From positions 28,838,501 through 28,902,500 of the forward strand of contig CM032230.1 in assembly GCA_019009955.1 (NCBI GenBank): a stretch of 64,000 nt of DNA, read 5' to 3'. Below, piece by piece: positions 32,173-43,759 of the stretch. The position numbers and the translations under genes are program-made. The notes under the pieces were generated by a model, which was not told the DNA's origin, searched no databases, and saw only the letters and a program-made list of their open reading frames with translations. Each line of letters begins with the position of its first letter. Position 1 is the first letter of the stretch. Source of the DNA: Riptortus pedestris (Eukaryota; Arthropoda; Insecta; Hemiptera; Alydidae).

Positions 32173-32965
32173 TTTGATAAGGATAGTAATCGTATTCGTG
32201 TCATCTTTCTGCGATTATAATTTTGGGAAGAAATATAGGGTTGTTTATTTATTTTGTTGACTGAAAATTAAATTGGATTAATACTTTTATCTTTGGATTA
32301 ATACTATTATCTTGAATATTAAACGAGATATTTGCATTTTTCAGTTCTCAGCTATCAGCAAACCGCCACTTCTACTCATGTTACATAAAGAATACTCTGC
32401 TACATAATAAATCACATTATTTGAATCTTAAATACCAATATTCAAGAGACCTTTATTATACTTGATACATGCAAATATTTCCTAGTTACCCCCCCCCCGT
32501 CTTAAGGTCTTGAAGTACTAAAATTCGATAGATTGAGATAACGATTATTCTTAATCACTCTTTATTAATTACAGTACTAGATAGAGTAAATAGATCTCAA
32601 TAAAATTAATATGTTATATTCTGATATATTTTAGTAATTGTTCTTCTTTCCAGTGTGAGGCTGGCAGACCCGTTTGTTTACATTCTATCCCAACGCTTCC
32701 TGTCTGCAGGTTATTGAAATTGGATGGAACATTTATTTCCGTTTGTATTTATTCACGGTGGTGTTGTGTTACCAGTATCTATATTTATCTATTACTAAAC
32801 TTCACGTTGGAAATCTGCTTAGTCTACGCAGCCCCTGCGTGACGGACGTTTTTATAAGGATAGTAATCGTATTCGTGTCATCTTTCTGCGATTATAATTT
32901 TGGGAAGAAATATAGGGTTGTTTATTTATTTTGTTGACTGAAAATTAAATTGGATTAATACTTTT
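32167..32965. repeat. Tandem duplication, 677-bp period, with 122-bp identical flanks
   Basis: The 122 bases at 32167-32288 recur at 32844-32965 with a single difference (GTTTTGATAAGG versus GTTTTTATAAGG). Each follows a family H 5' end on the minus strand (GGACG). The interval between them, 32310-32848, is the 5' part of a second H copy. Near identity implies a recent event. Confidence 0.92.
32310..32848 (-). mobile_element. Family H copy, 5' part, long module
   Basis: Minus orientation. Starts at TATCTTGAATATTAAACGAG, with module motifs CAGCAAACCGCCACTTCTAC, a poly-C run, TAATTACAGTACTAGATAG and GGCAGACCCGTTTGTTTACA, and ends at the 5' terminus GCCCCTGCGTGACGGACG. The same module occurs in 34565-35437 (minus) and 44905-45590 (plus). 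The 3' half is absent. Confidence 0.72.
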
Positions 32966-33071
32966 GAAATTATTATAATTGTGTTGTTAATTTTGCAAAA
33001 ATAATGTGAGTATGACTAACGCTTTTATAATAAATATCATCGGCTATATACCTATTTCTCTGTATTTCATG

Positions 33072-33196
33072 TTAGCAGATTCCCCTTAAGGGACATCAGC
33101 TATTGACGTCGTACTCATGACGCGAGTTTCGAAAAAATTCTTCAAATGTCCATCGATCCTACCCAGGAGATGACGAAAATGAGGTCCTTTCAAAAT

Positions 33197-33244
<48 letters not shown>

Positions 33245-33275
33245 TGTTAACGCTCTAGCGGTCGCAATTTTTCTT
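33072..33275 (-). mobile_element. Family H fragment, 3' half with AT tract
   Basis: Minus orientation: TTAGCAGATTCCCCTTAAGG, CTACCCAGGAGATGACGAAA, AT tract at about 33204-33241, then GTCTGTTAACGCTCTAGCGG and GCAATTTTTC, where it stops abruptly. Confidence 0.75.
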
Positions 33276-33358
33276 TCAGGAAATGGCATATGAAGTGGCG
33301 TTTTATATGGGAGTAACCCCAGTTTACTTTGTAAATTCTATTTTCAATTGCTATGGGT

Positions 33359-33906
33359 TTAGCAGATTTTCCTAGGGGGAAATTTCCCCGCTATTCGCTA
33401 TTGAGGTTGTACTCATGATGGGGTTTTTGAAACATTTCTTCAAACGCCCATGTATACTACCCAGGAGATAACGAAAATGAGGCCAGTTCAAAATTACATA
33501 TATATAACGCTCTAGCGTCGACGTTGAAACGTTTCATGTGAAAATAAATATCATGTTTGTTAACGGTTAAAATCGAACCTGTGGGAGAGGGGGAGATTTC
33601 TGTTGTTATGTGTGGGATCGAAAAATTGTGTAGAATCAATCTTATTGAAAATGTAATGTTCTATAAATGTTATATTCGTTGTTTTCAATATCTTGATTAC
33701 TATTAGTTTTCGGTCTACAGTAACCCCACTCCTACTCATGTCATATTAACACTAAGCTGTCATATTATGAAGCACTATATTTGAAGCCAAAATACCAAAT
33801 ATTGTTCTCATTGAACTTTTACGTTTTGAGATAAATGCAAAAACGAGAAGCACGTGTGAAATCTGCGTAGATCTACTAGAGTTAACAGCCCATGCGTGAC
33901 GGACTT
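33359..33906 (-). mobile_element. Complete but shortened family H element, module B
   Basis: Minus orientation. The terminal palindrome has an inserted duplication (CCTAGGGGGAAATTTCCCCG). The AT tract is minimal and internal deletions shorten the middle. Module B (GTTTTGAGATAAATGCAAAAACG) and the 5' end (CCCATGCGTGACGGACTT) are present. Confidence 0.72.
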
Positions 33907-34564
33907 TTCTTATAATTCAGGTTGGCAAGAGAACACTAAGTGTAAGAAAATGAGTTCATTACAGAGATTTTCAAAGCCCTGAAATATTACTTTAATACCT
34001 TTCACTTTTCATGTAAACTTAAAGGGCGGCGTAATAAATCATTTAGAGTAGATAAGCGGATATGGCGGGCGTTTATTAGAAAAATCTGGAACCTGTGTCG
34101 GAGAGCGTTAATTTCCGTCTGAGGGAGAAGCACAGTTGGATCTGTCCTCGGCGAGAGAAAGAAAGGGCTCCGTAATTTCCGCTCGCCTATCTAGAGGCCG
34201 CTCTGAATCATGAGCCAACGGAGTGACGTTTCAAACCTAGAATATCAAACAGTAAGATATTTAGGCTCAAGACGTAAACTAATGAAAATAATAATGGGGT
34301 CTTTTTTTGAAGATGGCCACCTCCCTGAAAATATCCTTTATTTTACACATGAAACTGTGTATATAAAGACATAATTTTTCAATATTTTTTATTTATCAAA
34401 TTCCGGAAAGGACAACCAATTCATGAGATTGAGAAGTGTAATTATCACCAAGACAGCCTGATCTATTTTTCTACAGATTTTTTTCAGAGAATATATTGAG
34501 GTGGAATTTTACTAAATACCCCTACGTCCCAAATATATTTTATCCCCTTACTACCTTATTACTT
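33907..34564. other. Intergenic DNA with a candidate conserved block
   Basis: About 34015-34250 is GC-rich, complex and non-repetitive: GGCGGCGTAATAAATC, GATAAGCGGATATGGCGGGC, GGAGAGCGTTAATTTCCGTC, CCGCTCGCCTATCTAGAGGC. All frames are interrupted and no repeat family matches. It resembles a conserved non-coding element; constraint is unproven. The rest is AT-rich spacer. Confidence 0.35.
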
Positions 34565-34610
34565 TTAGCAGATTTCCTTTAAGGAGATGACGAAAATGAG
34601 GTCCGTTCAA

Positions 34611-34646
<36 letters not shown>

Positions 34647-35437
34647 CTGTTACCACTCTAACGGTGGCAATTATTGTTTAATCGTTACGAAACTGGATAT
34701 TTAGTCGTTTTATGTAAAATGAAAGATCAAGTTCGTTAACGGCTGAAATCGGGCCAGGGGGAGAGGGGGGGGGTTTAGAAGGCTGGATTTTTCAAAATTC
34801 GAAATATCTCCGTTACCATTCATTGGATCGAAAAATTGTATAGAACCAATCTTATTGAAAATTAAATGTACTATAACTATTGTTACATACATTTATTTAC
34901 TATCTTGAATATTGACCGAGATATTTGTATTTTTCAGTTTCAGCCCTCAGCAAACCGCCACTTCTACTCATGTTACATAAACAATACTCTGCTAAATAAC
35001 AAATCGCATTATTCGAAGCTTAAATACCAAAAATTGTATTCAAGAGACCTTTATTATACGAGATGCATGCAAATATGTCCTGGTGAGCCCCCCTCACACT
35101 CCCGGCTTAAGGTTTTGGACTAATAAAATTTGATTGATTGAGGTAATAATTATTCTGACTCATTATTAATTACAGTACTAAATATTGTAATTAGTTCTCA
35201 ATGAAATTAATATCTTATATTCTGATATATTCCAGTAATTATTTTTCTTTTCGGTGTGAGGCGGGCAGACCCGTTTGTTTACATTTCTAACGCTTCCTGT
35301 CGGAAGGTTATTGAAAATTCTTATTTCCGTTTGTATTTATTCACGGTGGTGTTGTGTTACAAGTACATAGACTTCTCTATTACTAAACTTCACGAGGGAA
35401 ATCTGCTTAGTTTACGCAGCCCCTGAGTGACGGACTT
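34565..35437 (-). mobile_element. Family H element, long module, partly deleted 3' end
   Basis: Minus orientation. The terminal TTAGCAGATTTCCTTTAAGG jumps directly to AGATGACGAAAATGAGG, so about 75 bases of the 3' half are deleted. AT tract at 34612-34641, poly-G near 34762, full middle, long 5' module, and the 5' terminus CGGACTT at 35437. Confidence 0.75.
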
Positions 35438-37437
35438 TTTTATTTTTAATTAAGCATTTCAATAATTCTCTCCATTTGTACGCCCCATTTTTCGATATTA
35501 CGTTCAGTCGAGTGGGTAATATACAATAATTTATCATGGCGTACAACATAGTTTAATCTATACATAACTGCCATATATAAATATAAACTCCAATTTAAAA
35601 AAATTGAAATAAAATGTAACATAACTATTTCTTATAATGAAAAAAAAAACAATAAATTAATGACAAAGAAAAGAACATATAACTGGAATACATGACGCTT
35701 TTTATCAAGAATTGTAAAGTAGGAGATTGATTACATGTCCATTATTTTTACGAAAATTACCCTCATAATTTATTATCTCTTATATCTCCTATAAATTGAT
35801 ATAAAATCATTACATAAAACGAAATTCTGATCTTACTTTACAACAGGCCAAATGACCACTCACGGTCTTTTCTAGAATACTTATGTTTATAATATTTTGT
35901 TTTTGTTTAGATCGATGTCGCCCTAGTAACGAAGCTCTGAAATATACAAATTAATAAATAAATATTTGATTTTTTTGCATCATATTGATATGATCTATCT
36001 TCGGCCTAAAATCTCATCTCACCTCTTCATACGATTTCCATATTTGAATTTGGATTTAGTGTACTCAAGAAAATGTATAGAACTTGAAATTCCTAATCGT
36101 AGTAATATTAATAAACTGCGTTATGTATGTCTAACTAAAACATTATAGGCACAAACCTGCTAATAAATAAGCCTCTAGGTTGCATCTGAAAAATTATAGA
36201 CTTGAAACGGTACAGATAAAGCGATTAATGTAGAACATCAATTATCATTGTAATTTCTAAAACATAAAATCTGATTCAACTTTGACTTGTTTACTAATAG
36301 TTAGGATACGAATGATAAAGAATATTTAATAGCACATAAGATGGTACTTAAAGAAAACACCAGAAATAAACAGATGGAAATATCTCAATTGAAGCTCTAA
36401 GATCTAATAATGCAGTAAATCTTGTTGTGTATCGTGGGTTGGCATAAATTTTGTCAGTAGAATAACTCTTTAAGAGACCACATGGTCTATATCAAACATT
36501 GGGGAGTTGTATCTTGGAACAGTCCTGCGGTTCGGGTTATTTTTGGTCCTGACAGGAACTTGTATGGTGTATTTGAAAGAATTCTAAATATATATCAGGC
36601 CCTGCAGATTCAGACTGTTTGACCTCCGACCTTCCAAGTCGGATCAACCATTGTGAAAGCCGAACAGAGGATTCTAATCTAGTGCAACCTAATCTATTTT
36701 GAAATTCTGAATGTGAATAATGGGTGAAGTGTAATTAATGTTGGGAGTGTCGGCGGTCTAGTGGCTAAAAACACTATGTCGTGTTTTATATACACCGAGG
36801 TTTGCAATGGGGAAAAGGAAACTAAATATAATTTAGCTGTGCAGTTACCAAGCTTCTATTTTGGACCTCTTATACAGTACTCGCACAAAGTAATTTACTA
36901 ACTAATTAATTCTTTGATTTGCAATGGAACCACAATTTAGGTGCGAAGAAACATGTTAACCACTTGAAGTCAATTTAAGCCGTGTAGCAGACCTTGGCCC
37001 TTCATGGGCAATTTAGTCAAAGATTATGAGTCCAACATGCCTGTCAAAAAAGCAGTTTAGTCACTTTCGTCAGAATCAAATATCAGTAAATAATGGCTCA
37101 GAGTTTTGTATTCTGTATTAATCATTTTCGTCAAATATTTGGAATAACCGATTTATTTTTCGTCTCATTTGTCTGTATTGCATGTTATGAGTAGACGATA
37201 TTCACCATATTTATACATGTTTTAACGTCATTTTTCTCTCGGCTCACAAACGAGAATTTCACTCACTTCAAAGAATTGTTTCTAATAAAATTAAAATAAA
37301 GCTCAAAAAACCTTGCTGGAGTGCCTACCAGTGGCATATTGCAATTGCTATTATTATTGTATTTATTCCTGAGAATTTAGTACTGTCTTCAACCACCAAT
37401 ACACAGACTCTGCCCATATACACGGCCGGATCCAAAA
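35438..37437. other. 2-kb interval, no gene recognised
   Basis: Mostly AT-rich single-copy-looking DNA. 35898-35965 (GATCGATGTCGCCC, AACGAAGCTCTGAAATATAC, AATTAATAAATAAATA) may be a decayed tail of the retroposon at 20624-21474. 36480-36700 is somewhat GC-richer. Short frames are unsupported. Confidence 0.4.
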
Positions 37438-37870
37438 AAGTCCGTCACGCAGGGGCTGCGTAAACTAAGTAGATTTCCAACGTGAAGTTTTACAATAGAG
37501 AAATTTCACGAGAGCCGAGAGTTAAGGAAACGACCAAACTAGCTTTTGGTGGGCAAGCCCAGTTAGCCGCCCAGTTTTAATAAAAATGCAAATAACTCGG
37601 TTAATATTCAAGATAGAGAATAAATGTATAGTACAATATTTATAGTAAATTTAATTTGCAATAAGATTGATTTTATACTATTTTTCGATCCGACGTACAG
37701 TAACGGAGATATTTCGAATTTTCGAAAATCCTCCCCTCTAAACCTCCCCCTCCCACTAGTCCGATTTCAGCCGTTAACGAACTTGATCTTTTTTTTTACT
37801 TAAAACGACTAAATATCGAGTTTGGTAAGGATCAAACAAAAATTGCGACCACTAGAGCGGTAACAGACAA

Positions 37871-37942
<72 letters not shown>

Positions 37943-38066
37943 TTTTGAACGGACCTCATTTTCGTCATCTACTAGGTAGGATTGATGGACATTTGAAGAA
38001 AAATTTCGAAAATTCCGTCATGAGTACAACCTCAATAGCTGATTTCCCTTAAGGGAAATCTGCTGA
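37438..38066 (+). mobile_element. Complete family H element (629 bp)
   Basis: 5' AAGTCCGTCACGCAGGGGC, AGTAGATTTCCAACG and the CACGAGAGCCGAG module, then the full middle. The central microsatellite is compound (AT)n(AC)n(AT)n at about 37871-37939. The 3' half ends in the perfect palindrome GATTTCCCTTAAGGGAAATC and TGCTGA. A LINE remnant begins immediately after it. Confidence 0.8.
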
Positions 38067-38750
38067 AAGGAAGAAGATACTGTTACAGCGGCTATCCTAG
38101 TAGATGATGCATATGAAATAATCCTACAAAAAATAACAGTTATATACACAGCTGAATTGCATGTAAACTTTACCCTTGGGATTGTCATAGATACAGACTA
38201 CTGCACTGACATTACTGTATACACCGAGTCATTAAGTTGTTAAAGTTTCGTTCAAAAACATTTACAACACCCATCTCTTAATTATTCAGATCATGGGACA
38301 AATTTCAAAACTAAAGACAAAAATGACAATGATGCGTATTCCAAGACGTGAAAACATTGGATCTCGCCTAACACACATCCCAAGAAAGAGGAAGACATTC
38401 TTCTTGCCATAGCTACCAAACTTACATTTACAAATACTAAGACAACATTAAATGGAAGGCAAAAAAAGTTATCATGGAACAGCAAAAAGACGAGACGAAG
38501 TTTTACAACGAGACTCAGGATAGGGCACTCACATTTAATGCACTCATACCTCATGACAAGAACAGAAAGATCTCTATGCAGAACAGGCAATGAATCATTA
38601 ACCATTATACACACACTGACTAACTGCAGCAACATTGTTATACTTAGTTCGACTCCTCATAACATGTACGAACTTCTTACAGACAGGAGCCCACATATCG
38701 ATAATAGAGTAAATCACCTCAAACAATCGAATTTGTTTTCCAAAATTTAA
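38067..38750 (+). pseudogene. LINE ORF2 C-terminus (RNase H and tail), decayed
   Basis: Plus-strand conceptual translation shows RNase H-like IYTAELHVNF (near 38147), a TESLS-type motif replacing TDS, and HLQHPSLN. The conserved tail TTRLRIGHSHLMHSYL (near 38502-38550) is followed by CRTGNESLTIIHTLTNC, then HLKQSNLFSKI and stop at 38750. This arrangement is typical of the end of ORF2 in Jockey/I/R1-like non-LTR retrotransposons, where the last part resembles a zinc-knuckle-like C..C..H..C segment. Several stops and frame changes are present. The reverse transcriptase region is missing, as in a 5'-truncated insertion. The 114-codon minus frame over the same place is a shadow. Confidence 0.65.
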
Positions 38751-39060
38751 TTTCCCACCTTTTTGATTTACTTAGTGAGAAATTAAATACAATTTCGAAC
38801 AATTTAAAATTAAAATAAATAATCTACTACTATATAAGAATAACTTAACATTTTTTTGATTAAAACCATTTTAAATTGCTGCTGTTATTACTAGTCTAAT
38901 GTGTATTTATTGTCTTTATTACTTGTATTTAATGTTCTATTGGTTGGTTCTGTTTTTGTTATTTTTCTATATTTTTGTTTTTATTTTACTCTGTTAAACT
39001 TCGAGCCAAATCGCCTATTGCAGTTATTTTTTTATAAAAAAAAAAAAAAAAATAATAATA
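38751..39060 (+). mobile_element. Probable LINE 3' untranslated region
   Basis: Sequence between the ORF2 stop and an A-rich run at 39036-39060 (A16 then ATAATAATAAA). By position it is the 3' untranslated region and tail of the LINE fragment. No target duplication could be identified with confidence. Confidence 0.4.
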
Positions 39061-39102
39061 AATTTTCCTGTAGAATACTTCTTCGAAGTAAACATAATTC
39101 AT

Positions 39103-39286
39103 TTACGGGGGCTCAGGTTAGCCATGCGAGTTAAAGCGTTGACCTTTATCTCACATGTAAACCTAGAGTGGCGAGTTCGATTCTTGCCTGGGCAAAGGAA
39201 ATTATTTAGTGAAGAAATTCATTAAATAACGCCCTAAAATCCCACCCTGGCTAGAAAAGAATTAGCCTGAGTTGCAAGAAGTGGAC
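39103..39286 (+). mobile_element. SINE with 15-base target duplication
   Basis: GGGGCTCAGGTTAGCCATGC with box A, then box B GAGTTCGATTCTTGCC, TTCATTAAATAACGCCC, CCACCCTGGCTAGAAAAG, and a junction to ATTAGCCTGAGTTGC, showing an internal deletion of about 35 bases. It ends at GTGGAC with no AAT tail. GTAAACATAATTCAT lies at 39088-39102 and again at 39287-39301, a perfect target duplication. Confidence 0.85.
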
Positions 39287-39301
39287 GTAAACATAATTCA
39301 T

Positions 39302-40566
39302 ATTATATGAAAACCATGTGTTTACAATTTTCCCCAAGGAACTAATTTTTCAAAAATGAACAGTTTCAATGTCACTCGAGACAAATGGTAATGAAGCATA
39401 CAATTCTATAACATGAGCGTGAGCATTTATGACGGATAACAGTTATTTTTATTATTATTACTTTTGAAAATGACTCGATAAGATGGATCATATTGGAACA
39501 AACAAACGTTAATTGTCTAGAATTGTTGAAAAACTGTAGGAAAGTTGGAAAGATTGATTGCTCGCAGAGTGCTTACACCAGAATCCAGAACTAACCAAGG
39601 AGAGAACTCAGAACAAGCTTGGAATGGCCATAATATTCCTCCATATCAGAACTAATTTATTAGTTTCCATTATTCAATTCCAAGGTGGTTTCATTTTCGA
39701 CGTATTTAAGAACTATTTGGATATTTTTTGCTCATCATTATGAATAAGTTTCAAATGATTGAATTTTATAATTGATATTTGCGTTGCACATTCAATTATG
39801 TTTATTCAAAAATTATTCCTTCATAGAGAAGTTAATTCATCATGCATATCCAACGTTTCTCTGAACCAACATTTACATACTTTCTTTGAGTAGCGAAATA
39901 GAATTACATTGGAAGGGCGTTTAAAAAAGAATATGCCAATGAAAAATTAATTATTTTAGATTGTCCTATGATTATGAAACTCCCATCGAATACACATAAT
40001 TAAGTGAAACTGAATATAAGCTGACCTATAGTCTTGAAAAAAACTCTGATGGAAAATGATATGATAGCAATATGTATTTTAAACAAAACTCCATTTGCGA
40101 ATAGGTTACACACTATGCTTCTTTGGTTGAGAAACAAATAAACCAACACTATTTCTATAATAAAACCTTACTCAGATATATTATTATTGAATCAACAAAT
40201 TGGAGACAATCACCTTAATTTACTTTTGTGTCAGTACAAAATTTTCTCACCTAAAAACGCTAGGAGTCTCCTATTCCTAGATTATTATTTTTTAACAATG
40301 TATTTTGTAGACTTCTAAATAATTATTTATTCCGGACTGTGACCCTTCCAGAAAAAAAGCCACCAAAACTCTCTTTATTATTTTAAACACCACAGGATTC
40401 GCCCTCCTGGGAATTAACTATGCGAAAATACGGGGTAAATAACAATTAGTAATTATTGTTCCTTACATTTAAGGCTTCTATAATTTTCCTAGAATCTAAG
40501 AGTAACAACCTGAGTTTTAAAATTATTCTTCTAATTCACTATAAAACTAATACTCAGGAGCATAGA
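39302..40566. other. Intergenic DNA, nothing recognised
   Basis: AT-rich with scattered short frames, none supported. Confidence 0.4.
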
Positions 40567-40760
40567 ATTCCGTCACCCAGGGGTAGCGCAAACTAAGATT
40601 TCCCAGGTGGTAGTTTACTTATGACTTCACTTCACCACATACTCTCTAATTCTGTGTAAACCAATGATTAAAAAGGGTTGGAGAGCACAAGGGTTGAAAA
40701 CAAGAAACTTCGAATAACTCCTTTTATACTTGAGTTATGAAAAAGTTTTTAGAACCCATC
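40567..40760 (+). mobile_element. Family H fragment, 5' part, old
   Basis: TTCCGTCACCCAGGGGTAGC, AACTAAGATTTCCCAGGTGG, then a module with ACTTCACTTCACCACATACT and GGTTGAAAACAAGAAACTTC, decaying at CTTGAGTTATGAAAAAG. The copy at 54982 has the same module. Confidence 0.6.
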
Positions 40761-42080
40761 CGTAACTAAAAAAAAGTGGCGATGCATAGCATGAAAAAGG
40801 TAGCAGTACCAAATTTTTGTACCATCAATTGTGACGAGGAGACCGCTGAAGCCGGTTTGAAGAAAAAGAGCAATTTATTAAAAAAAAGTTTATTCGTATT
40901 TCCATTCAAAGCAACGACTCCAGTTTTGGACAAATAAAATTATTTGACACAGCACGGACGAGTGGGTGTCCTCACACTCAAGCAATCTCCCATTTTTATT
41001 AGTTCTTTATAAACTCTATGAACTGTAAACCACCGGAGTTTTTAAACATAATCAAAATTTTTTTTTTACGTTTCTTTGTAGTTTTTAGATTTACAAAGAG
41101 TACGAGAAATATAAAAATTAAATGAATTACTATTTCGAAAATTTGTTAAATTAATGAATCCCACAATATCGACATACAGGACGAAATAGTTAATTGGTTT
41201 GTGACTAGGTCAATCCAAGTGGAGAATATTTCAAGTATGTTAGTCGAAGGATAAAGTTGATTATTGGAGACAAATTGCTACCCCCATATCTTCCAATAAC
41301 ATACTCGGATAACATTTCATCTATCCGAATTCAATAATATGATTTCTTTTCTTAAAGTATATTACCAGATATTAGTAATCTCTTTCCTCTATCCCAAAGT
41401 ATCTTATTCATTGTTGAATTATTTTTATTTTTTTTTGCTATTGAGAACTTGGCAAACAGCGCATTTAGCTACGACTGTAGATCGTCTGAAGAAAACAGTA
41501 GGAGAATAGTTGAAATTAGCAAGAAATTAAGGAATAAAAAACACTTCCGGGAAAAGCCTAGAAAGGAGATAAAAACATGTAAAAGTATAGGTAATTTTCC
41601 TGATTAGCAGATTATATTGGAGCATGGAATTTGAAGCATTAAACTAGATTAAAATTAATAGTAAACTTACTCTTTGTTCTTGACATTATTAAATTTAAGG
41701 TCTTGGGCTATTGGGGATGTATTATATTTTGTTGGCCGACCGTTTTGCTGTAACTACTTCCAACTTCCTCAAGGGTGGAGGGGCTGAAGAGTTCTAATCT
41801 TGTTCCTCTAGCTCGGAGATAGGCTTGGCAATATTAATCATCCAATTGAAAATAATGACCACCAACAAAATCTCATACTTGTCTCATAAGAACAGAACAA
41901 CTCTTTGTTTGTGATCTACATCCCAAAAGCAGCTTGAGAGTAGGGGGCCTATCCTTCCAAGTAGCAATAACCTTGGAGCTATAGTAGCCTCTTTCTACAG
42001 TTTACTTAAAACCGGCCGGAGTATTTAGTGGCAATCGCTCTTTCTTATCGGTTTCTCGAGTCTTAAAATCAATGAAAATC
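40761..42080. other. Intergenic DNA, nothing recognised
   Basis: Mixed composition. 41720-42060 is GC-richer and precedes a reverse transcriptase fragment, so part of it may be decayed LINE sequence, but I could not find a confident motif there. Confidence 0.35.
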
Positions 42081-42084
42081 TCAC

Positions 42085-42290
42085 GAGCCTTGAAACTAAG
42101 CGACTATTACTCCCTTATCAAATCTGTACTGACGTACGGTTGCGAAACATGGGCATTGACGGATACAGTGGAAACAATGGTTGAAACATTGCGCGTAAGG
42201 TTTTTAGAGCCTTAACAGGTCCAAAATGGGATAGTGATTCGGACACTGGAGGAGGAAAACAAAATACTAGACAGTCGATTCAACACGGTA
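42085..42290 (+). pseudogene. LINE reverse transcriptase fragment
   Basis: Plus-strand translation SDYYSLIKSVLTYGCETWAL (about 42102-42161), continuing TDTVETMVETLRVRFL, then after a frameshift VFRALTGPKWDS. The LTYGCETW.LT...E.LR......FGP pattern is a well-known signature downstream of the catalytic core in many LINE reverse transcriptases (RTE/Jockey/CR1-like). Stops and a frameshift make it a relic. No flanking catalytic FADD motif was found. Confidence 0.6.
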
Positions 42291-42555
42291 TGAAAGCTAA
42301 GAGGCCAACCGAAAAACTAAAAATAAGGCATATCTGCTTCAGAAAAATGTATATCTTGCGAAACATCGGCCAAAAACAAGAATACCCGACAGCCTTAAAT
42401 GTATTGACAGTAAATATAATTTAAAAAAATATATTGGAATTGAACGGAGCATTAATCCAGAACTCCTCAGTATTACGACGAGTACGATAATAAATGTACT
42501 CAGTGTAATAAGTGACAAAAATGTTGACATAACTCTCTAGGCTCATTCCTCAAAT

Positions 42556-42868
42556 AACTTTGATTTATTTTTCTTTTGGCATTATAGACATTTGAGATGT
42601 TTAGCCGCCCTCGTGCGATAATCGAGAGATTCTTGAGTTTTTAAGTTGTTAGTGGTACTCTATGTTCAACCCCTATTAACCAACTCCCTCAACCTGACAG
42701 CCGGCCTATGGACCTGATCTAGGAGAGTCATTATCTTTAGACATCCCGAGGGTCTGTCAGACGTATATACGCGTTAGACTCCCGATGCTCCACAAGCACT
42801 GGGACACTAGCACGCTCTGGTAGCGAACTCATGAACTAATCTTCTACCTTAAAAATCGAGCCTGCACC
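42556..42868 (-). repeat. Dispersed repeat family R2, copy 1
   Basis: About 310 bp similar to 58076-58432 in the same orientation. Shared landmarks are TTGGCATTATAGAC, TTAGCCGCC, GGAGAGTCAT, TAGACTCCCGATGCTCCACAAGCAC, ACACTAGC.CGCTCTGG and CGAACTCA.GAACTA. The T-rich left end suggests an A-rich 3' tail on the minus strand, so it may be a SINE-like retroposon unrelated to the main SINE. Confidence 0.6.
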
Positions 42869-43104
42869 TATTTTTTGCCTTCAGTTTACTGAAGATACAG
42901 GTAGATTTAAGCAAACCTTAGCCCTCACAGTCATCGGCTCCCCAATAACCTACGATTAGCATAGTACTAAAATGATTAAATAATTGTGACAATTAAGAAA
43001 AAAAAAACATACGTAACACTTTCCATATAAATTATGAATAAAGCACTTCAAATACTACTTAAAACATAATCTACACCTATGACCCTTTAATTCAGGAACG
43101 GAGG

Positions 43105-43365
43105 AAAAGGACGACCATTTCTGCATCTGAAATTATTCCAACATACGTGATGCTGCCCTCTACGTTAGAGCCATTAATTTACATTCTAGCCTTAACAAGT
43201 TGTGGCAGAATAATCAGGCGATTTCATATATCAGCCGGCATTAGAGGGCATCAGTCGACGGCCGGGCTTAAATAAACGATCCGCTCTCACTATTTGCGAC
43301 CATCTTTTATCATTAAATCCCTAATGAGCAAGCTCATGTCAGCTGCTCAATTATGATTTGTACCA
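43105..43365. other. Candidate conserved non-coding element
   Basis: GC-richer, complex and non-repetitive block: CATACGTGATGCTGCCCTC, CAGCCGGCATTAGAGGGC, CGACGGCCGGGCTTAAATAA, TAATGAGCAAGCTCATG, GTCAGCTGCTCAATTATG. It is rich in TAAT/ATTA homeodomain cores and E-box CAGCTG. No coding frame and no repeat match. Of the candidate blocks it looks most like a developmental enhancer element, by composition only. Confidence 0.35.
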
Positions 43366-43642
43366 TTTCAAGTTAAACGTTTTTTTTTATTTTTAAATCA
43401 TTATACTAAATTTTCAGCTGAGGCACAATTCAGTAATAAAAAATATAGGATCTGATGACAATTTCATGTTTTATGGGGTTTCAAGCCACGGGGGAGGGGA
43501 ATAATACAATTCCATACTGTTATTGTAAAATTCTTAACGAAATTCATGTACCTAAAAGACTGTAAATCACGTTAAATCTGTAATCATACATAACTGAATG
43601 GGAAGTATATTAAGTGTTTTGAGTTACATTCACTGATATAAA

Positions 43643-43730
43643 ATAGTCAGTCACGCAGTTCTTGCGAAAACTGAGCAGATTTCCCACGTAAATGTTTGCA
43701 ATAGATAAATCTACTGGTTAACACTATAAT
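43643..43730 (+). mobile_element. Family H 5' end leading a 300-bp tandem array
   Basis: TAGTCAGTCACGCAGTTC, then GAGCAGATTTCCCACGTAAA and a decayed TTTGCAATAGATAAATCTAC. It is followed by a T run and the tandem array instead of the normal middle. Confidence 0.65.
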
Positions 43731-43759
43731 TTTTTTTTTGGTTAACACCACCGTAACAG

